From NCBI GenBank assembly GCA_003448025.1, contig DLXL01000403.1:10684-20385 (forward strand): a stretch of DNA of 9,702 nt. Reading direction: 5' to 3'. Source of the DNA: Saprospirales bacterium (lineage in GTDB: Bacteria; Bacteroidota; Bacteroidia; Chitinophagales; Saprospiraceae). The notes beneath the pieces were generated by a model that saw only the letters and a list, made by a program, of their open reading frames with translations, had not been told where the DNA came from and made no database searches. Position numbers and translations under genes: made by a program. Of the stretch, positions 6,645-9,702 are shown in pieces. How positions within the stretch are numbered: position 1 is the first letter of the stretch; the number at the start of each line of letters is the position of its first letter.

Positions 6645-8645
6645 CTACCGCACCAGCGTAACATCCCCTGAATACGTCACCGTTTCTCCATCGAGGAAAG
6701 CAATGGTGGCTACCCAAACATAGACTCCGGGCACCATAGGTTGGCCGCGGTGCGTGCCATCCCAGGCGGCATTCATATCATTGACGGCCACATCCATTGC
6801 CTCAAATATCTTTTCGCCCCAGCGGGAATAAACAGCCAGGTTGGATATCCGGGTGTACTGGTCGCCCGAAGGATAGAAATAGGTGTTCCCCACGTTTTCA
6901 GCATCAGGCGTAAAAACATTGGGAAAATACACCCGTTTGTTTTTTTCCACGGTCAGTTGCACCGTTGCGGAGTCCAGGCAACCCAGTTCGTTTTCCACGC
7001 GCAAGGTGTATGTTATATCATTAAATGGACGCACCCAGGTTTCAGGGCAGCTGAGGCAGCGCACAGAGCCTGGCTGTGGGTCCATCCACTGGTAAAACGT
7101 CTGGTCGCCGGTGTTGATCACCTCGCTTCGCAAATACAGACTGTCGCCAAGGCGCAGGGAGCCTGGGCCTTCGTTTTGGAGTAACTCCAGCAAAATGGAC
7201 GAATATACCACTTCATAAAAGACGTAGGCGGTGTCGCAGCCGGCCGTAAGCATGGCACGATAATTACCAGGAGTAGTGACGTCGAAGACAGGCCCGGTGC
7301 TGCCGTCCTGCCAGGTGTACTTCAGTGCGCTGCCAATGGAGCTACCATATGAACTAGCGTCGAGTGAAACGGCTTCCACGCCTTCGCAAAGACCTTTTTT
7401 CAGGAATATGCTGTCGAAAGCTAATTCCCGGATAATCAACATGGTACTGTCATCCTTCACCGGCGTATCGGGGTTGTCGGACACCCGTTTGGTGCCTAGT
7501 GCAGCCGGCAGGTTGTACAACACGGCCTGATTTCGGTAAATGCCGGGCGCCGCCGGACCGGTATTCACCAGTATTTTGATCTCAAATTTGCCATTGGACA
7601 AGTCCATGTCCTCAAGCGCAAAAAAACTGTCGCCCGGCTGACTGGTCACATTGCCGCCCACCGGATTGCTGACCACTTTTACGAAAGTAAACCCGGGAGG
7701 GAGTTGGTCTTCGAGGCGTATGCCTTCATGTGGCCGGTTGGAAGTATTGACAATCTCAAAGGTGTATGCTACGTCGGTACACGGGAATACCTGCTCGTCC
7801 GACACGGTTTTGTTCAGGATGATGGTGTACGGACAGGAGCAGCCATCAGATGCGACAGCGGGTGGGCCGTTGAACAGCAACCTGCTGACACCCGTTACGG
7901 GGTCAATCTGATACAATTGGTTTTGGTCTGTCGTAGGAGTGGGGCTGCCGTAGGCAAAAAGACGACCGTATGCGTCGAAAAACAGGCTGCCACTGTTGAA
8001 AGGCACTCCTGAGGCGGGATAGTCATAGAAAAAGGCGCCGTTTAGCGGGTCTATTCTTACCAGTCGTTGGACGAACGAGTCATAACCGTACAGTTCGCCA
8101 GTCACGGGGTGGTAGGCGATGTCAAAAATCTGGCCCACCCGGTTAACGGGGATGGTGGTGGTGGGGTAGCCCGGCAGCTCCAGGTCTATGAGTACGATCT
8201 CGGCTATCTGTGCTAAGCCCCCAAAAGGATATCCAGTGCCGATGACCACCAAGTATTTTCCATCCGGGGTCACATCACCTGCAAAATAGGAAAGATTTAG
8301 ATTAAGCGGCAGATTGGCCAGGGTCTCAGGCTGCCCGTTGGCATCGATGCGTATGAGCGTACCGAGGATTGGGTTAAGGCAATAAATCAAATTGTCGATG
8401 ATACGGAATCCCGCCGCGTTAATATTAAAAGGAATATTGGCATTGAGATTTTTAAATACCACAACATTGGTCTGAGGATCGATCAAGACTTCGTTAAGCG
8501 AAGTTGGATTTGAGTTAAGGGTAAGAAAAAATTGATCCTCGCACGTAAATGGTTTTTGTGCGGTGGAGGGAGCCTGATGAATAAACACAGCCAATACCAT
8601 CATCAATCCCCAGATTATCGTCCGAAAAGGCTTTATGGTCAACAT
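6645..8645 (-). CDS. Secreted multidomain protein with gliding-motility-type (CHU_C) C-terminal domain
   Basis: A 666-residue exported protein. The ATG at 8645 was chosen; the frame extends three codons to a TTG at 8654. Residues 1-30 are a signal peptide with a hydrophobic core (IIWGLMMVLAVFI) ending STAQ. Residues about 40-262 have repeated blade-like segments (IRIDANGQPE, DVTPDGKYLVVIG, YHPVTGELYGYD, YQIDPVTG), suggesting a beta-propeller of the DUF6923 type. Residues about 272-405 resemble a DUF11 beta-sandwich (TFEIVNTSN, EDQLPPGFTFVKV). About 407-567 contains Ig/PKD-like segments (KYTWQDGST, FYQWMDP). Residues about 572-666 are the CHU_C/TIGR04131 domain: VYFPNVFTPD, YSRWGEKIFE, WDGTHRGQPM, GVYVWVA, GDVTLVR. 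This domain is known as a cargo signal for type IX secretion, so the protein is predicted at the cell surface or outside. The ligand is unknown. The M15 gene follows in the same direction. Confidence 0.9.
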   Translation of the reverse strand: MLTIKPFRTIIWGLMMVLAVFIHQAPSTAQKPFTCEDQFFLTLNSNPTSLNEVLIDPQTNVVVFKNLNANIPFNINAAGFRIIDNLIYCLNPILGTLIRIDANGQPETLANLPLNLNLSYFAGDVTPDGKYLVVIGTGYPFGGLAQIAEIVLIDLELPGYPTTTIPVNRVGQIFDIAYHPVTGELYGYDSFVQRLVRIDPLNGAFFYDYPASGVPFNSGSLFFDAYGRLFAYGSPTPTTDQNQLYQIDPVTGVSRLLFNGPPAVASDGCSCPYTIILNKTVSDEQVFPCTDVAYTFEIVNTSNRPHEGIRLEDQLPPGFTFVKVVSNPVGGNVTSQPGDSFFALEDMDLSNGKFEIKILVNTGPAAPGIYRNQAVLYNLPAALGTKRVSDNPDTPVKDDSTMLIIRELAFDSIFLKKGLCEGVEAVSLDASSYGSSIGSALKYTWQDGSTGPVFDVTTPGNYRAMLTAGCDTAYVFYEVVYSSILLELLQNEGPGSLRLGDSLYLRSEVINTGDQTFYQWMDPQPGSVRCLSCPETWVRPFNDITYTLRVENELGCLDSATVQLTVEKNKRVYFPNVFTPDAENVGNTYFYPSGDQYTRISNLAVYSRWGEKIFEAMDVAVNDMNAAWDGTHRGQPMVPGVYVWVATIAFLDGETVTYSGDVTLVR

Positions 8646-8840
8646 AGGTTGCAATTTTTATGATCATCAGAAAAAAAACGAAGTAGATCCTGAGCGCATA
8701 CCTATTGTGTTTATTCCGATTATCCGAATGCTTCGGGCACAACACAACCGGATAGTAATACTGTTATTTTAAGTGATCATAAATCGTGAAACCTGATTAC
8801 AGGTGCATTGTTGCAGCAGAAGAGGTAATTGTTCTTCTGT

Positions 8841-8877
8841 TTGTCACATAATGTATCAAAATGACAGTGCGTGACAA
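8841..8877. promoter_or_regulatory. Inverted repeat TTGTCAC/GTGACAA, possible operator
   Basis: TTGTCAC (8841-8847) and GTGACAA (8871-8877) are a perfect 7-bp inverted repeat with a 23-bp gap. A further TGACA at 8862-8866 sits 10 bp, one helical turn, before the TGACA at 8872-8876. It lies between divergent genes, about 200 bp upstream of the CHU_C-protein start, and abuts repeat copy B. No regulator family can be named. It may be chance. Confidence 0.25.
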
Positions 8878-8955
8878 CTAAACTTTACGCCCTGCCGGGT
8901 CTTCCCTCACAATAGCAAAATGGCATCCCGCCGCCGCGCTTGGGTCTTCCTGACT
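8878..8955 (+). repeat. Intergenic GC-rich repeat, copy B (reference copy)
   Basis: Copy B shares an exact 27-bp block (8922-8948) with copy A. It also aligns with copy C (34 of 46) and copy D (26 of 35). It contains an internal direct repeat GGGTCTTCC at 8897-8905 and 8942-8950, bounding the AT-rich middle and the GC-rich core. It occupies part of the 535-bp spacer (8646-9180) between the divergent CHU_C-protein gene and toxin-antitoxin module. No open frame in it looks like a gene. Confidence 0.85.
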
Positions 8956-8973
8956 TCTTCGGGACAGGTCTTG

Positions 8974-9069
8974 GCCCAGCGTAACGTCCGTGAGTGGCTA
9001 TTATACACATCAAGTCTGGCCCAAGAGCTGGTAAGCATGCATGGCTACCCACACGGATAACTGAGAACT
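8974..9069 (-). pseudogene. Possible decayed 3' end of a second CHU_C-domain gene
   Basis: Read on the minus strand in one frame, this stretch gives SVWVAMHAY, then LLGQT, a stop, CV, two stops, and PLTDVTL. The intact gene at 6645-8645 ends with VYVWVATIAF, then SGDVTLVR. At DNA level CCAGCGTAAC (8976-8985) matches 6653-6662, and TGGCTACCCA (9042-9051) matches 6707-6716. The distance between these anchors is 66 bp here and 54 bp in the intact gene, a 12-bp difference that keeps frame. It is flanked by repeat copies B and D, and repeat copy C flanks the intact gene end in the same order. The match is short, so homology is likely rather than certain. Confidence 0.4.
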
Positions 9070-9096
9070 TTTTTCGATCTGGCTCGGTTGTTCAAC

Positions 9097-9131
9097 AAAA
9101 TAGCACCCCGGCATTCTGCCAGCGCGCTTGG
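9097..9131 (+). repeat. Intergenic repeat, copy D (diverged)
   Basis: These 35 bp align without gaps to 8909-8943 (copy B) at 26 positions, including AATAGCA, GGCAT and the perfectly kept GCGCTTGG. The right end carries the TTG used by the putative promoter of the downstream toxin-antitoxin module. Confidence 0.6.
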
Positions 9132-9158
9132 AAATCCACATATTTACCAGTATCTTTG
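9128..9158 (+). promoter_or_regulatory. Candidate Bacteroidota-type promoter of the toxin-antitoxin module
   Basis: TTG (9128-9130), a 20-bp spacer and TATCTTTG (9151-9158) fit the Bacteroidota -33/-7 pattern exactly. Transcription would begin near 9164-9166, about 15-17 nt before the ATG at 9181. The TTG lies inside repeat copy D. Confidence 0.55.
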
Positions 9159-9180
9159 GGGGCCAACCTGACTGCATATC

Positions 9181-9390
9181 ATGACCATAGAACGCACGGC
9201 AGATGCCATCATAGTAAGACTGCCAACAAATATTAACATTGAGGAGATTCAGCGTTTTTTAAACTACCTCCGGTACAAAGAAATTGTTGCCAAGAGCAAG
9301 GCGACCCAAGAGGAAATTGACAAGCTCGCCAGAGAGGTCAACAAAAGTTGGTGGGAGAAGAACAAACATCGTTTTCTTCCTGAAGAATGA
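9181..9390 (+). CDS. Putative antitoxin paired with a PIN-domain toxin
   Basis: The 69-residue acidic/basic protein starts with a likely beta strand (DAIIVRLP). A helical, charged region follows (INIEEIQRFLNYLRYKEI, then ATQEEIDKLAREVNKSWW). It ends in KNKHRFLPEE. No ribbon-helix-helix, AbrB or Phd motif is obvious, so the DNA-binding fold is unassigned. The call rests on context. Its TGA overlaps the ATG of a PIN-domain gene by 4 bp (ATGA), the usual layout of type II toxin-antitoxin pairs with the antitoxin first. It should bind and block the nuclease and may repress its own promoter just upstream. I recall similar small proteins next to PIN genes in Bacteroidota, but no family name is certain. 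Confidence 0.65.
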   Translation: MTIERTADAIIVRLPTNINIEEIQRFLNYLRYKEIVAKSKATQEEIDKLAREVNKSWWEKNKHRFLPEE

Positions 9391-9702
9391 AATTTGTTGT
9401 TGATAGCAATATTGTCTTCAGCGCCATGCTCAACCCCTCAAGTAGTATCGGCGATATCCTCTTGAACTCTCAGGACACATTCACTTTTTGCGGCTGCGAA
9501 TATTTGCGCGAAGAAATAAATGAGCATAAAGTTAAGATTATCAAGATATCCGGGTATGATGAGCTCGAATTTGACGAGGTGAAATATTTAGTGTACAAAC
9601 AGGTCGACTTCTTTTCGGAAAGTACTATTCCTTTTGAATTCTGGCAGAAATCCGCTGACCTTGTTAGGGACATAGATTTGGGCGATATTTCTCATGTTGC
9701 AC
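9387..9702 (+). CDS. PIN-domain ribonuclease (probable VapC-like toxin), 3' end outside the window
   Basis: The 105 visible residues start MKFVVDSNIVFSAML, the hallmark first strand of PIN nucleases with D6 and N8. LREEINEHKVKI (residues 40-51) supplies the second acidic position (E42, E43 or E46). RDIDLGDISHVA (94-105) gives the later acidic residues D97 and D100, in the place of the D-x-D-x-x-D motif that binds Mg2+/Mn2+. The pattern is closest to the PIN_2 type. Such toxins cut RNA and are held inactive by the upstream partner, whose stop codon overlaps this start, implying translational coupling. The frame is open to the window end; a typical length of about 130-150 residues suggests that 25-45 are missing. 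Being a PIN nuclease is well supported; toxin status is inferred from the pair. Confidence 0.8.
   Translation, partial: MKFVVDSNIVFSAMLNPSSSIGDILLNSQDTFTFCGCEYLREEINEHKVKIIKISGYDELEFDEVKYLVYKQVDFFSESTIPFEFWQKSADLVRDIDLGDISHVA

Noticed and set aside
8994..9236. 80-residue plus-strand open frame upstream of the antitoxin
   Set aside because: It runs over repeat copy D, the promoter and the antitoxin start, and the opposite strand explains the sequence better as a CHU_C relic.

Overview
The window looks like chromosomal DNA of a free-living Bacteroidota, probably of the Saprospiria/Lewinella type. Three things support this. There is a secreted protein with a gliding-motility-type (CHU_C, type IX secretion) C-terminal domain. 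Two candidate promoters fit the Bacteroidota pattern of TTG, 19-20 bp, then TAnnTTTG. Start codons lie in A-rich leaders without a clear Shine-Dalgarno sequence. The genus is an inference.

Positions 1-4606 hold a promoter and a two-gene operon for a cytosolic, NAD-linked, molybdenum- or tungsten-dependent formate dehydrogenase. The first gene (171-1820) is a NuoE-NuoF fusion that carries FMN, a [2Fe-2S] and a [4Fe-4S] cluster and reduces NAD+. The second gene (1865-4606) is the catalytic subunit: a NuoG-like iron-sulfur N-terminus fused to a molybdopterin formate dehydrogenase domain with cysteine, not selenocysteine, at the metal. Together they make a complete electron path from formate to NAD+ in two polypeptides. 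Base composition here is GC-rich.

Positions 4607-5069 are non-coding and begin with a short direct repeat. An AT-rich orphan gene follows (5070-5840), encoding an exported protein with a bacterial SH3 domain. It converges with a minus-strand pair: a 666-residue secreted protein ending in a CHU_C domain (8645-6645), then a small membrane-anchored or exported M15-type peptidase with an EF-hand-like loop (6553-6101).

The 5841-9180 spacers contain four related copies of a GC-rich repeat of about 35-80 bp, all in the same orientation. Copies B and D flank what looks like a decayed 3' end of a second CHU_C gene. The right edge (9181-9702) has its own promoter and a two-gene toxin-antitoxin-like module: a 69-residue protein overlapping by 4 bp a PIN-domain ribonuclease that runs off the window.

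No tRNA, rRNA, CRISPR array, insertion sequence or phage gene was found. I see no clear unknown multi-gene system. The least explained signals are the intergenic repeat family with its apparent link to CHU_C gene ends, and the EF-hand-bearing M15 peptidase.
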